NCBI RefSeq assembly: GCF_001750165.1
Contig: NZ_CP015411.1
Coordinates: forward strand, 3,066,001 to 3,130,000
Length of the DNA stretch: 64,000 nt
DNA from: Pseudoalteromonas luteoviolacea
GTDB lineage: Bacteria > Pseudomonadota > Gammaproteobacteria > Enterobacterales > Alteromonadaceae
Direction of reading: 5' to 3'
The translations under genes were made by a program, and so were the position numbers. Positions 47,787-61,600 of the stretch are shown here, piece after piece; the first letter of the stretch is position 1; every line of letters starts with the position of its first letter. The notes under the pieces are model-generated. The model was not told the origin of the DNA. It did no database searches and saw nothing but the letters and a program-made list of their open reading frames with translations.

Positions 47787-49529
47787 ATGAAATATTACAT
47801 TGGCTTAGCCACCTCATTTCACGACCCTGCAATTGCAATCGTTAACGCAAAAGGCGAACTCATTTTTGCCGAAGACGCAGAGCGCTTTTTAGGCTACAAA
47901 CGTGGCCTATACTGCTTGCCAGACAACCCTTACTTCATTGAAGAAGTACTAAAAACGCACTGCGCCGATTGCACTGAGCTTGTGATTGCTAAAACATGGA
48001 GTAAAGGCCGCGAAAAAAGCACCAATATTTTAGAAAATGTGGTTTTAAGTATTTTAGAAACTTTCTCATTTAATATTGACGTTAACACCCGTGATATTAA
48101 AGATCAGTTCTACTTTGCTCGCGCCTCTCAAGCGGCGGCTGGCAGAACCCTATCGCGCTTTTTTGAAGCAGGTTGCCGTAATTTTATCGTTGGTAACTAC
48201 AGAACCAAAAAACCAACAGATGTACGCTATCACGACCACCATTTAACCCACGCGGCCAATGCGTGTTTTAACAGCCCATATGATGACGCGACCTGTATCG
48301 TGGTAGATGGCATGGGCGAAAAAAGCAGTATTGCCTATTACACCTACAAACATGGCAAGATTAAACCTGCGCCAATCAAGGTAAAACGCTCATTTAAGAG
48401 CTTGGGTTTGTTCTACACCATCATTTGTGAAAACCTCGGCTTTGACCCGCTCAAAGGTGAAGAGTGGAAAGTGATGGGCCTTGCCCCGTACGGTAAAAAA
48501 GACCAAAAGGTCTATGATTTACTGCGCTCATCTTTGCAGGTTAAAAACGGTAACTTTGCTGTTCCGAAAAACCTTAATGCCATCATGAAAGAAATCAAAA
48601 GCATGGCAAGAGAGCCAGGTGAGTCGGTTGAACGCTATAAAGACTTTGCTTATACCGGTCAGTTGGTATTTGGTGAGATCTTCATGGATTTAATCAACGC
48701 TGCATACGAGTATGCGCCGTCTAAAAACCTATGTATTTCAGGTGGCTGTTCACTAAACTCCTCATTCATGGGCACCGCCCTTGAGCGCTCCAAATTTGAC
48801 AACATCTTTGTGCCTTCAGCTCCTGCTGATGATGGCAATGCCATTGGCGCTGCGTTTTTAAGTTACCAGCAAGACAACCCAAGTTGGCAGCCAAGTAAAA
48901 CCGTGCAATCGCCATACACAGGCTCGACAGTTAAAGAAAAGTCGCTGCAAAAGCTGGCGCAATATGGCCACTTAAAAGCCACAGATTATGGCGATGAGGT
49001 CTACAAAAAGACCGCAGAGTTTTTAGCGCAAGGCAAAATCATCGGTTGGGCACAAGGTCGCGCCGAATTTGGTCCGCGCTCTTTAGGTAACCGCTCAATC
49101 CTCGCAAACCCTTGTTTGCCAGATATGAAAGACACCATCAATGCCCGCGTTAAGTTCCGCGAAGAGTTCAGACCGTTTGCACCGTCTATCTTGCACGATC
49201 ACGGCGATGAGTATTTTGAAAACTACCAAGAATCACCTTACATGGAGCGTACTTTGGTCTTTAGAGAAGAAGTACGAGACAAGGTGCCTGCGGTTGTGCA
49301 CGTCGACAACACAGGTCGTTTGCAGTCAGTGAAAAAAGAGTGGAACGAACCCTACTACAACTTGATCAGTAGCTTTAAAGAGATCACAGGCGTGCCTGTA
49401 CTACTAAACACCAGCTTCAACATTATGGGTAAACCCATTGTGCATTCTGTTGAAGACATGCTCGCGGTGTTCCTGATGTCAGGCATCGACGTGTTGGTGA
49501 TTAACAACACCATTTACGAAAAGAGCTAA
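47787..49529 (+). CDS. O-carbamoyltransferase (NodU/CmcH/TobZ family)
   Basis: 580 aa, full length. The N-terminal Kae1-like domain has FHDPAIAIVNAKGELIF and the metal/carbamoyl-adenylate motif YHDHHLTHAANACF, then IVVDGMGEKS. ISGGCSLNSSFMG and PSAPADDGNAIGAAFL are typical nucleotide-binding blocks. The C-terminal domain has RAEFGPRSLGNRSILANP and LNTSFNIMGKPIVHS. It moves a carbamoyl group from carbamoyl phosphate, via an adenylate, to a hydroxyl of the product. Its place between the AT and PKS genes makes it a tailoring enzyme of this pathway. Confidence 0.93.
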   Translation: MKYYIGLATSFHDPAIAIVNAKGELIFAEDAERFLGYKRGLYCLPDNPYFIEEVLKTHCADCTELVIAKTWSKGREKSTNILENVVLSILETFSFNIDVNTRDIKDQFYFARASQAAAGRTLSRFFEAGCRNFIVGNYRTKKPTDVRYHDHHLTHAANACFNSPYDDATCIVVDGMGEKSSIAYYTYKHGKIKPAPIKVKRSFKSLGLFYTIICENLGFDPLKGEEWKVMGLAPYGKKDQKVYDLLRSSLQVKNGNFAVPKNLNAIMKEIKSMAREPGESVERYKDFAYTGQLVFGEIFMDLINAAYEYAPSKNLCISGGCSLNSSFMGTALERSKFDNIFVPSAPADDGNAIGAAFLSYQQDNPSWQPSKTVQSPYTGSTVKEKSLQKLAQYGHLKATDYGDEVYKKTAEFLAQGKIIGWAQGRAEFGPRSLGNRSILANPCLPDMKDTINARVKFREEFRPFAPSILHDHGDEYFENYQESPYMERTLVFREEVRDKVPAVVHVDNTGRLQSVKKEWNEPYYNLISSFKEITGVPVLLNTSFNIMGKPIVHSVEDMLAVFLMSGIDVLVINNTIYEKS

Positions 49530-49537
49530 CAGTAAGC

Positions 49538-49563
49538 GCCCTAAATCAAGGGTGATTTAGGGC
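49538..49563 (+). terminator. Hairpin after the carbamoyltransferase gene
   Basis: GCCCTAAATCA (49538-49548) pairs perfectly with TGATTTAGGGC (49553-49563), followed by CTTTGCTTTG. A strong stem with a weak T tract, so either a terminator or an attenuator before the giant synthase gene. Confidence 0.75.
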
Positions 49564-49610
49564 CTTTGCTTTGCACATTATTAGTTACACCCGTTTTACT
49601 GAGACAAACC

Positions 49611-52600
49611 ATGAAAAACAAGCAAGATACTACGGCTAACAAACACACATCAGCTCAACAAGAGATTGCCATTGTTGGTATATCGCTGCGCTTTCCCGGC
49701 GCTAGCAGCAAAGAGCAGTTTTGGCACAACTTAGCAAACAAAGTAAGTAGTATCAGTGAGATCCCTGCGGCGCGCTTTCGATGGCAAGATGACTTTGACC
49801 CAACTCCGAAAAAAGACGAACAAAAAATCGTGAGTAAATGGGGCGGATTTATCGACAATATTGACGGTTTTGATGCCGGATTTTTTGCCATTTCCCCCAA
49901 AGAAGCGCAAAGCATGGACCCACAACAACGCCTGAGCATGGAGCTGGCGTGGCAATGTTTTGAAGATGCGGGTTTGTCTCCAAGCAGCTTCAAAAATACC
50001 AAAACGGGTGTGTACTTAGGTTGCAGTAATACCGATTATCAAGAGCTTGCCACAGGTAACATAGACCCACATTTTTTAACGGGCATGTCGACTGGAGTTT
50101 TTGCCAATCGCATCTCCCATTATTTTAATTTCCAAGGCCCCAGCGAGACCGTCGATACCGCGTGTTCATCGTCTTTGGTTGCGTTGCACAAAGCCATGAA
50201 CGACTTTAATGCCGGTGAGATCAACGCTGCTTTAGTTGGCGGTGTTAACCTGCTAATCACTAAAAGTCGTTATGTGTCATTCAGCAAGCTCGGGGTGCTA
50301 TCGCCAAATGGCCGTTGCAAAACCCTAGATGCCAACGCCGATGGCTATGTGCGTGGCGAAGGCGTGGGCATGGTACTGCTGATGCCATTAGAGCACGCTT
50401 TAAAAGAAAACCTCACTGTGTACGGTGTGATCAAAGGCAGCAGTGTCGGTCATTCAGGTCACACCAATACCCTCACTTCACCCAGTCCATTTTCGCAATC
50501 TCGTGTCATTCAAGAGGCCATCGACAATGCGGGGATCCATAGTGAAGATTTATCTTACATTGAGCTACATGGGACAGGCACTCGACTTGGCGACCCAATT
50601 GAAGTTCAGGGTCTAAAACGGGCTTTTCGTGCTACCAAATCTAAAAAGTCAGACGGAGACTCTGCATGTTATCTCAGCACGGTAAAAACCAATATCGGTC
50701 ACCTGGAGTCCGCTGCTGGCATAGCAGGTATCATCAAGGTACTTTTGAGTTTTAAACACCAACAAGTACCGCCGCTACAAAACTTTGAGACGTTGAACCC
50801 CAAAATCACACTGGATAAATCACCGTTTGCCTTAGCGACTGACTGTGTACCCTTAGAGCAAAAGCATGTGCTTGCTGGTATTTCCTCATTTGGCTTTGCT
50901 GGCGTTAACGCCCATGTGATTTTGCAATCACCACCTGCTCAAATAACAAATACCGTTAGTTTAGATACGCCAACTGTTATTGTGCTCTCCGCCAAAAAGC
51001 CTGAGGCCTTAATGGCGCGCGCAAAAGCACTTAGAGCCTTTATTGAAGCGCAAAGCTTAACCGATGATAATTTGGCAGACTTGGCATTTACCCTACAAGT
51101 TGGCCGCGAAGACATGAGCCAGCGCTTGGCTTTTAGCGCTAGTTCAATGACAGAAGTCAAAGCGCAGCTTAATTTGTTTATCGAGGGTAAAAGCGGCGCT
51201 TGGCAACAAGGTAAAGCAGATAAAGACAACGCGAGTACCTGCATAACAGCAGATAATCAAAACACCTCTGATGCACTAAACCAATGGCTATCAGGTGCGA
51301 CTGTTGATTGGTCAGCACTTTATCCCAATGCCAAGCCACAGCGACTTGCCCTGCCCGGCTACCCGTTTAATCCAAAGCCATACTGGATAACCTCAAAAAA
51401 AGACGCGCCAACAACCGACATTTTACATCCACTACTGCATAAAGCGTTACCTGCTTTTGATGAACTGCTATTTAGCTCGACTTTTACTGGTCACGAATTC
51501 TTTTTAGCTGACCACAAAGTCAATGGTGAGCGCCTGTTACCTGGGGTTTGTACGTTAGAAATGGTCCGTGCTGCCATCGCGTTATCCCACAATTTAAATG
51601 CGTCCCATGCCATTCAAATTGCAAACGTCAAATGGCTACGCCCGATTAGTATTGAGCAGGGTGCATCGACTGAGCAAAACACCATTTATCTATCCCTTTG
51701 GCAGTCAGATAGTGCAATGCAATTTGAAGTGTGGCAAAAGCACGAAGGCGCCCAGCAGGTCTGTGCCTCAGGAAAGGTGCAAGTGTCACAGCAAAGCGCG
51801 CCCGTCACCTTATTTGGATTAACCACAGAGTCTGATCAGCTGCTTACACCAAGTGACGCTTACGCCACCTTTAAAAACATGGGTATAGACTACGGCACCC
51901 GTTTTCAAGGTCTACAGCAGTTGAGCAAACAAGGTACGACAGCAACCGCCAAAGTGGCCGTGCCTTCGTCATGTAGCCAAGGCTTTGGCCTATCACCAGC
52001 CCTTGTCGATGCGGCGCTGCAATCCTTAATCATATTTGCCGACCAGTCACACGCAGCCCTGCCATTTGCCACCGAGCAAGTGTGTTTTTACAACGCACAG
52101 CAATTAAGTGAAGCACAGCACACTGAAGTCTGGGTTAAAGCAACGCAAACAAACAACGATACAGATAACACACAAAAGTTTGATTTGGATCTCTGTGATT
52201 TAGATGGCAATTTACTTATGGGCATTAAAGGCTTTTCAACTCGAAAAGTGCCACTAGATGCTGTCAAAGCAAGTACACAAGACCTGCTCACGCTCACGCC
52301 TTGCTGGCAAGCAGTCACACCCGACTTTGCCACATCTCCTGAACTGCACGCAGCTTATTTTGGGCCACAGGTATTAAAACCAGATTGGTTAACAGAGAGT
52401 ACAGACACCAATCAGCTGGTTTGGCTGGCAAAAGATGAGTACGCACAGCCACTGGCTTTATTCCAACAGCTCAAGCGCATGTTGGCAGACGGGTTTGATA
52501 GTAAGCCACTATCAATCACCTTAGTGACAAAACAAACACAAGTCGTTTTTGGCCAAAATGAACAAGTTAACTGCGAAGGTGCAGGCCTAATAGGCCTACT

Positions 52601-55600
52601 GCAAAGCGTTGCACAGGAATACCCAAGCTGGACGGTGCGTGTCATAGATGCGGCGCAATTAGATTCTATCCCACGTGAATTTACAGCGCTGCCTGCGGGG
52701 TTGTATGCGCATCGTACCGAGCAATACTTTAGCTTTGAGCTGACGCAGCACACCTTTCTAGATGGGGCAGCTAACAATGCGAGTCTGCAAACACAGGGCA
52801 CCTATCTCGTACTGGGCGGGGCTGGCGGTCTTGGCCAAGTATGGAGTGAGTGGATGATAAAGCACCGCGATGCGCAAATCATCTGGCTTGGCCGCCGTGA
52901 ACTAAACACCGACATTCAAAGCGATATTGACCGTTTAGCAAAGCTTGGCAAAGCCCCTGTATACATTCAATGTGATGCCAGTGACAAAGATGCAATGGAA
53001 AGTGCATCTCAAGACATCGCCCGTCAATTTGGCAGTTTAAATGGTGTGGTGCATTCAATTTTACACCTAGAAGACCAAACGCTGACAAACATGGACGAAG
53101 CGCAATTTAACCGCAGCTATCACGCCAAGCAGCAAACCGGAGAAATCGCGCTGGAGGTATTCAGCCAAGCAGATTTAGACTTTTTCTTGTTTTTTTCATC
53201 CATGCAGTCGTTTTCTCCTGCTGCCGGGCAAAGTAATTATGCCGCGGGGTGCGTATATCTAGATTCACTTGCTCGCACTTACCAGCATAAGTGCCCAGTT
53301 AAAATCATCAATTGGGGATACTGGGGCTCTGTGGGCGTCGTCCAAGACGCATACTACCAAAAGAAAATGACGGCTATGGGCATTGGCTCTATCGAGGCTG
53401 AGCAAGGCATGCAAGCACTTGCCACCTTGATGGGCTCAAACTTAACGCAAGCGGGCGTGCTTAAAATCACGCAAGCCGCACTAACGGATACCTTTAAGTT
53501 ACAGAGCTATAGTGCACAAGGCGCGCAGCATGCAATCGCCAAGCAAAGCTCTAAATATCAAGCGCCTAAACATCAAGTCTCTAAGCAAGATAGCAAAGCG
53601 CAGGTTGACCTAAACCAACTTTGCGCGGCACTCCACCAAGCTGGTTGGCAACAGCCAGCACAACGCGAGCGTGCCCTTGCCACTTTGCCTGAGTACTTCA
53701 GTAACTGGTGGACAGAGACCGAGCGCTATTTAGAGGCGCACCAGCTAATACAGAGTGGCGTTATTCAAGCTGGTAAAGCAGCCTATACTTCAACCCCATC
53801 GGAGGATCTACTAGATAATTGCTTGGCGAATTTGCCTGCCATTTTAAATGGCGAGCTCAAAGCCACAGATGCACTCTTTCCCAATGCATCCATGGCCTTA
53901 GTCGAAGCGGTTTATCAAAATAACCCGGTTGCGGATTATGCAAATGCGGTGTTGATTGAGCAGCTGCAAACCTACTTGGCGACAGCCAACTTGGAATCAA
54001 TACGCGTGCTTGAAATTGGCGCAGGTACTGGCGGCACGACTCGCTCGGTTTTACCAGCCCTTAAACAGTGGCAAGTCGAAGAATACGCCTATACTGATTT
54101 ATCAAAAGCATTCTTTAACCATGCCAAGGCGCAGTATCAAACTGATTACCCATTTGTTGATACCAAATACCTAGATATCAGCAAGCCTCTTGCAGGACAA
54201 AATATTGATATCGGCAGCTATGATGTGGTGATTGCCACTAACGTTCTGCACGCCACAGCGGACATTAAAAACACCCTGCAAAATGCCAAAGCTTGCTTAA
54301 AGCAAGGCGGCGTTTTACTTATCAATGAAGTGGTAAAAACCTCCTTATTTACACACCTGACATTCGGCTTATTAGAGGGATGGTGGCTAAGCCAAGATAA
54401 GCACTTACGCTTAGCAGGCTCGCCGATGCTGTCTATCGAAAACTGGCGACAAGCCCTTTTTGAAACTGGATTTGTAAACGCCTTTACCGCAGGTGATACC
54501 AGCGCGCCTCAGCAGGTTTTTTGCGCCCAAAGCGATGGCTTTTCTTTACAAGCAAAAACGCCAACTCACACCAAGAACAAAAATAAAAAAGACAATCACA
54601 AAGCAACACAGAGTATGAGCAGTACATTAAAACAAAAACCACAACACAATACAGATCCCTCTGTGCTGACTGAATTTGTCCACAATGCGCTATTTGACAT
54701 TGCAAGTGCCGCCCTAGACATGGCTCCTAACGAGCTAGACGCAGATGAGTCATTTGCAGACTACGGGGTAGACTCTATTTTAGCCATTCAAATGCTGGAT
54801 GAGATCAATGCCAAGTTTAACGTAAACTTGCCAGCAACCTTGCTGTTTGACTACCCGTCAATTGACACACTGAGCGCCCATATCATCGCAGAGCATAAAG
54901 AACAGGTTTTAGCGATAATGCCAACGCAAAGCGACGGCAACACATCTGAACACGCTGTTAAAACAAATACGAACACTGATAGCACGCACAATCTGCGCAA
55001 GCACAGTTCACACAGCAAAGTGGTGCAAGCAGAGCAAGAAAACTTAACAACACAAGCAACTGCTCACAGCGGTAAAATCGCCATTGTGGGCATGAGCGGT
55101 CAATTTGGTGATGCGGACAATCTCGAAGAGTTTTGGACCATGCTGGCGGAAAAACGCACCTCGGTCAAAGCACAAACGCGGTGGGATTTATCAAGCCTTA
55201 CTAGCAATCAGCAAAGCTGGAGCAAATATGCCAGCTTGCTGAATGACATCAGCCTCTTCGACGCGCCATTTTTCTCAATTACGCCGCAAGAAGCCATGTA
55301 CATGGACCCACAGCAAAGACTCTTTTTGCAACAAGCGTATAAAGCATTAGAAGATGCCAATATGATCACCAAAGTTGCGGGTCAAAATGTCGGCGTGTAC
55401 TTGGGCTGTGCGCAAAGTGATTATGCTGGCTTGGCCGAAGAAGATGCACCCGCACAAGTGTTTTGGGGCAATGCGGGATCGGTTATCCCAGCTCGTGTCT
55501 CTTACTTTTTAAATTTAAAAGGCCCTGCCCTTGCAATAGACACGGCGTGTTCGTCCTCTTTGGTTGCCCTTCACAGTGCATGCCAAGCTTTAAACAACAA

Positions 55601-58600
55601 TGAGATCAGCAGCGCTCTTGTCGGCGGTGTTGCTACTTTATGCACGCCTAAATTTTCAATCCATGCGGGTAAAGCGGGCATGCTTAGCCCAGATGGTACC
55701 TGTTATACCTTTGACGATCGCGCCAATGGCTTTGTGCCTGGTGAAGGCGCAGGTGTGCTCGTACTGAAAAAACTTGAAGATGCCGAGCGCGATGGCGACC
55801 ACATTTACGGTGTGATCCTAGGCTCTGCCACCAATCAAGACGGAACCACCAGCGGGATCACCGCACCGAGCTCTTTATCACAAGAGCAATTGCACCGCGA
55901 TATTTACACACGCTTTAATATTGCACCCGACTCAATTCAAATGATAGAAGCCCATGGTACAGGCACAAAACTGGGCGATCCCATTGAGTTTCAGGCGCTG
56001 ACCCGTGCATTTAGAGCCCACACCGACAGCAACGAGTTTTGTGCGCTGGGCTCAGTCAAAACCAACATCGGCCACTGCCTAACCGCAGCGGGTGTTGCTG
56101 GTGTGATCAAAGCACTACTTGCCATGAAACACCGCACTATTCCTGCCTCGCTTCACTATGATCAAGGCAACAGTCACATCAATTGGCACAACACGCCATT
56201 TTTTGTCAACCAAGAAGCCATCGCATGGCAAAGCAACAACGGGCAAAAACGCCGTGCTGCGGTGAGCTCCTTCGGCTTTAGTGGCACCAACGCCCATGTT
56301 GTACTTGAAGAATACCAGCCTCAATCTATCAAGCAGCAAAACACCGCATCGCAACCGGTGATCATCACGCTTAGCGCCAAAAGCAAAGAGTCACTCAATG
56401 ACAAAGCGCATGCCTTGAAGTCATGGCTAACTCGCAAAAACGTACAAGGCAGCGCCCTGACTAGCCTTGCCTTCACGCTACAAAGCGCCCGTGAAGAGAT
56501 GGACTATCGCATGGCATTTACCGCAAGCACCATTGCAGATGTGCAAGATGGCCTGACGCAATTTACAAACAAGGCACGTGGTCACTACAAGCAAGGGGAA
56601 GTCAAACAAGGTAAAGAGATTTTAAGCGCACTGGATAGCAATGACTTTATGCGTTGGATAGAGCAAGGCGACTTGAACAAGTTGCTGGCGCTTTGGGTTG
56701 TTGGTGCTGACATCGATTGGCTTTTATTGTACGCACAGCAAACGCCATCGCTATTGCGTTTACCCACTTATCCGTTCGCTAAAACGTCATTTTGGCTGCC
56801 AGAAAAAAGTACACATAAATCCGCTGAAAAATGCGAGCCAAGTGCTGCGCTCGACTTTAATGGTCCAAGCGCCAATGTGCAAAGCGCACAAGCTTTTGAA
56901 CCTGTTCCACACACACCAAGTGCACAAACATCCACTACACCATCGGCACTGCTGCATTACACCGCAAACTGGGCGGATAAGCCGTTAACTTCTACTGAGC
57001 CTGCAACATATCATCGTCAAGTTGTACTGCTTGGTGATGACTTACCGGAAATATACTCGGTATCAAGCACGCGTCTAAGCTGCACAGCCACTGAAGTTCA
57101 AGCGCAATTAGAAGTCTATACAAATGGACTTATCGACTACTTTAAGCTGCTCGAACGACAGCAAGGCACCATCACCAAAAAGACACCGAGCAAGTTACTT
57201 GTTCAAGTTGTGGTGAAAGACCAAACCTCGCTTTTATCTGCCCTCAATGGTGTACTGAAAACAGCCGCCATCGAATACAGCAACATTGAGACTCAGCTTA
57301 TCGCCGTTGATGATACAAATAATTTTGAACACCTTGTTGAGAATGAAGCGAAAAAACAAGACGCCTGTATACGCTACCAACAAGGGCAGCGACAGGTTTT
57401 AACCTTTGACTTGCAAGCCTATCAGCAAGTTGACACCACCACTTTACCTTGGAAAGAAGATGGTGTGTATGTCATAACAGGCGGCCTTGGCCAACTTGGT
57501 CAAACCTTTGCCAAAGAAATCATCCAACATACTAAACAAGCACATATTGTGTTTGTTGGCCGCCGTGCACTTAGCGATGCGATTCAATCAAACCTTGATG
57601 CCCTTGGAGGCGAGCCTTCAAGATTGAGCTATGTATCATTGAATATTGCCAATCATGATGACGTCAACGCACTGTTTGCAAGCCTCAAAGCCAAGCATGG
57701 CGGTATCACAGGCATAATTCACAGTGCAGGGGTGATCAAAGACCAACTGATAAGCAATAAAACGCCGCAAGAAGTCGCACAGGTGTTTGCGCCAAAAGTG
57801 GCTGGCTTAATCGCTTTAGATGAAGCAAGTAAAACTTGTGATTTAGACTTTTTTGTCTGCTTCTCTTCCATTGCGGGTGTATTTGGCAATATGGGACAGG
57901 CAGATTATGCCTGTGCTAACGCCTTTATGGACCGCTTTATGGCTGCTCGTCAAACGCAAGTAATACAAGGCATGCGCAGCGGTTTGAGCCTATCGATTAA
58001 CTGGCCATTGTGGTCAGAAGGTGGCATGCATGTTGATTCATTAACCACATCTATTTTGCAATCTCAAGGCATTGAAGTCATGCCGAATGAAGTCGGTATC
58101 GACGCGTTATATCGTGTCTTTACCTTGCACAACATCCCTACTCAGCACTGTTTTTTATACGGCGATGCCAGCAAATTAACACAGCTTTGGCACAGGCCTA
58201 ACACCACCACTCAGTGCATCAACACCGGCTCTGTAGAGGGGGGAAAAAGCCACACCCAGATCTGTGACCACATTAAGTCAATTATTACCGACATCACTAA
58301 AATCGATGTGCAAGACTTAGACGATGAGGTTGCTTTTAAAGACATGGGCTTTGACTCCATCATGCTGATGTCTGTGGTGCAAAGGCTTGAGTCTGATACG
58401 TTTTTGAACATTGAAACTTTACCACCCGCACTGCTTTTTGAAATAAGCACCATCAATGAGTTATGTGACTATTTGGCTGCGCACCAACTGCCAACGCAAG
58501 TGGATGAGCCCATGGCTCAAAGCACGCCAGCCAGTGCAAATTTACATGGGCCTATGCCACTGTCAAAAGCTCAGCAAGGTCTGTGGTTGCTGCACAAGCA

Positions 58601-61600
58601 AAACCCGCAACTAAGTACTTACCATGTACCAATGGTTTTTGAAGTCAACGACTTGAATGTGGACTGTATGCAGGCTGCGCTTAACTGGCTCAGCCAAAAA
58701 CACCCCATTTTGTCGGTGCAGCTTGCTGAAGTGGGAGGCTTACCCCAGCAACAAATCACAGGGCTTACACCCACACTGGAGCAAAATTACACGCCAGTGT
58801 CGTCAAAATCAGCCTTGATTGATTTGATCCAAGCTGACATCAAGCTGCCATTCGCGATGACACAATCACACTCAGCACACAGCCCGCTGCTGTGGCGCGC
58901 GGCGCATTGGCAAATAAATGGCCAGCTTGATGTGATGGTTTTAGTATTCCATCACCTTATTATTGACGGTGTCTCTGCGACCCTATTGCTTGAACAATTA
59001 TGGCAAACTTACCACAACCTCGTCGCCAATGAACCGCTAGAGCAAGCTCAACCAGATACTGGCTTTTTCACCTACCTTGAGTGGGAAAAGCAGATGCTTA
59101 ACAGCGAGCAAAGCACACAGCTAACACATTATTGGCAAACACAATTGCAAGGTGTTGAGTCTGAGCTGACATTAGCTGGCAAACAAGAAAAGCAAAGTGC
59201 GAATAAGCAAGCTAAGCGGCTTGAGCTGGCGATGAATAACAACCAAGTGCAGCGTATTCACCAATTTTGCAGTAGCAATAAAATAAACCCTGCCGCGTTT
59301 TTCTTATCTGCGTTTCAAACCCTGTTGAGTGCTAAAACGCAGCGTGATGACATCACTTTGGGCGTGCCAGTGCTGCACCGCCCAACCAGTGATATGGCCA
59401 ACTCATTAGGCTTGTTTGTAAACCAGCTGCCACTTAGGGCTTCTGTCAATCAGGTGCACTCATTCTCGCAATTGGCTCTACAAAACCAACACCAGCTTGG
59501 CGAGCTTATAAAGCACAGTGGCTATCCATTTGCTGAAATCGTCCGCGCAACGGGTGCTAAACGCGCGATGCACAGCCATCCGATTTTCCAAATCGGGTTT
59601 GCCTACCATAACTTCTTAAAACCAGATTGGATTGAGTCTAATCAAGACTTGGTGAACGCCATTTGGCCTGACTGTGTGCAAGAACCTGAACTAGATTTAA
59701 GCTTGGAAGTCACGCCTTTATCGCACAGCTTTAAGGTTGCGTTTAAATTTGATGAAGCCGTCTACCCTTCAGCAATTATTGATGCATTGGCTAAAGATTA
59801 TGCAAGTTTAATTGATGACGTGATGTTTGCAGGCGAGCAAGCACTTGGCAGCTTACCAGTCTTTGCTAACTTAAAAACCCTGCCAGCAGCTCAACCGACC
59901 TTAGTCGATTTGTTTGAAGCACAAGCCGCTATGCACCCAGAACGCATTGCGGTTTGCGTTGGTATGCAGTCAATCAATTACCATCAGCTCAATGACAAAG
60001 CCAATCAATTTGCAAACACGCTCTTAAATCACCCTGAATTTAAACAAGACACTGACAACCTTGTTGCGCTATGTGCCAAACCTTCTATTGAGTTGATCGT
60101 CGCGATACTGGGGATTTTAAAATCAGGTGCAGCCTATGTGCCAATTGATCCCAGCTCACCTGCGGCGCGCATTCAATATATTTTAGAAGACGCCAAACCA
60201 AGTATTTTAGTACTTGGCGCAGAGGTGCAGCATGCAGGGGCCTACCAGCACCATCAAGTGATTAATTTGCAAACGGCCCTTGCATGGACGACACAAGTTG
60301 CCAATATCAATCGCGCATCTGCATCCAACTTGGCGTACATTATTTATACATCGGGCTCAACGGGCAAGCCAAAAGGCGTTTTGGTTGAGCATCACAATGT
60401 GTGCAGCTTATTTAACAACACCCAATCGTTATTTGGTTTTAATGAGCAAGATACTTGGTGCTTGTTCCACTCTTATGCCTTTGATTTTTCGGTGTGGGAA
60501 ATTTGGGGCGCGCTACTGCACGGTGGCAAGCTGTTGATCCCCGATGAGCTTACTCGCAAAGAGTCCGTGAGTTTTGCCAAGTTTGTCATTGATAACCAAG
60601 TGACTATTTTAAACCAAACGCCATCGGCATTTTACCCACTGATGGACAATTTGTTGGCAAGCCCACACAATGCACTGCGTAAAGTGATATTTGGTGGTGA
60701 AGCACTCGATGTAAGCAAGCTGGCTCCTTGGTTTGAGCAAGCACAACCACAAGCTGAGCTTGTAAACATGTATGGCATCACCGAAACCACAGTGCATGTG
60801 ACCGAAGTCACCATAGATGCGAACATGGTCTATGGCACAAAAGCGCGCAGCATCATAGGTCGTGCCTTACCCGGCTACGACGTGTTGTTGTTAGATGAAC
60901 AATTCAACCCAGTTCAAGCAGGCCAAGTTGGTGAGATTTTTGTCGCAGGCTGTGGCGTGACTCGTGGCTATCACAATCAACCAGCACTGACTAATGCACG
61001 CTTTATTACTCACAGTGATGGTAAACGCCTTTACCGCTCAGGTGATTTAGCCCGATTAAATGAGTCTGGATTACTGGAATACATGGGCCGAGCCGATGAC
61101 CAAGTTCAGATCCGTGGTCATCGCATTGAACTTGGCGAAGTCCAACATGCACTGCAATCACTGAGCTACATCACAGACGCCTATGTCACTAGCGCACAAA
61201 AGCAACGTGGACAAGTTTTGGTGGCCTATATCATTGCACCTGATGCGCCGTCTACAGCGCAAATACGTGCCGATCTACTGTTCAAGTTACCTGAATACAT
61301 GGTACCTGCTTATTTTGTATTGGTACCTCATTTTCCAATCACTTCAAACGGAAAAATAGATAAGCAAGCATTGTCAAAGCAGTTACCATTTGTGCCGTCA
61401 CAAACGGCAATGTTAGAGGTAAACCCTAACGCCAGCACCCTCACTGCAACACCTAAACTAACTGAGCAATCAGAGCTAAAAGCAGCGGTGACGCAAATTT
61501 GGCAGCAGGTTTTAGAAGTCGACCACATCGCCTCCAACGTGCCATTTTTTGAAGCTGGCGGTGATTCACTGCTGACCAATGTACTCACTGCAAAGTTCAA

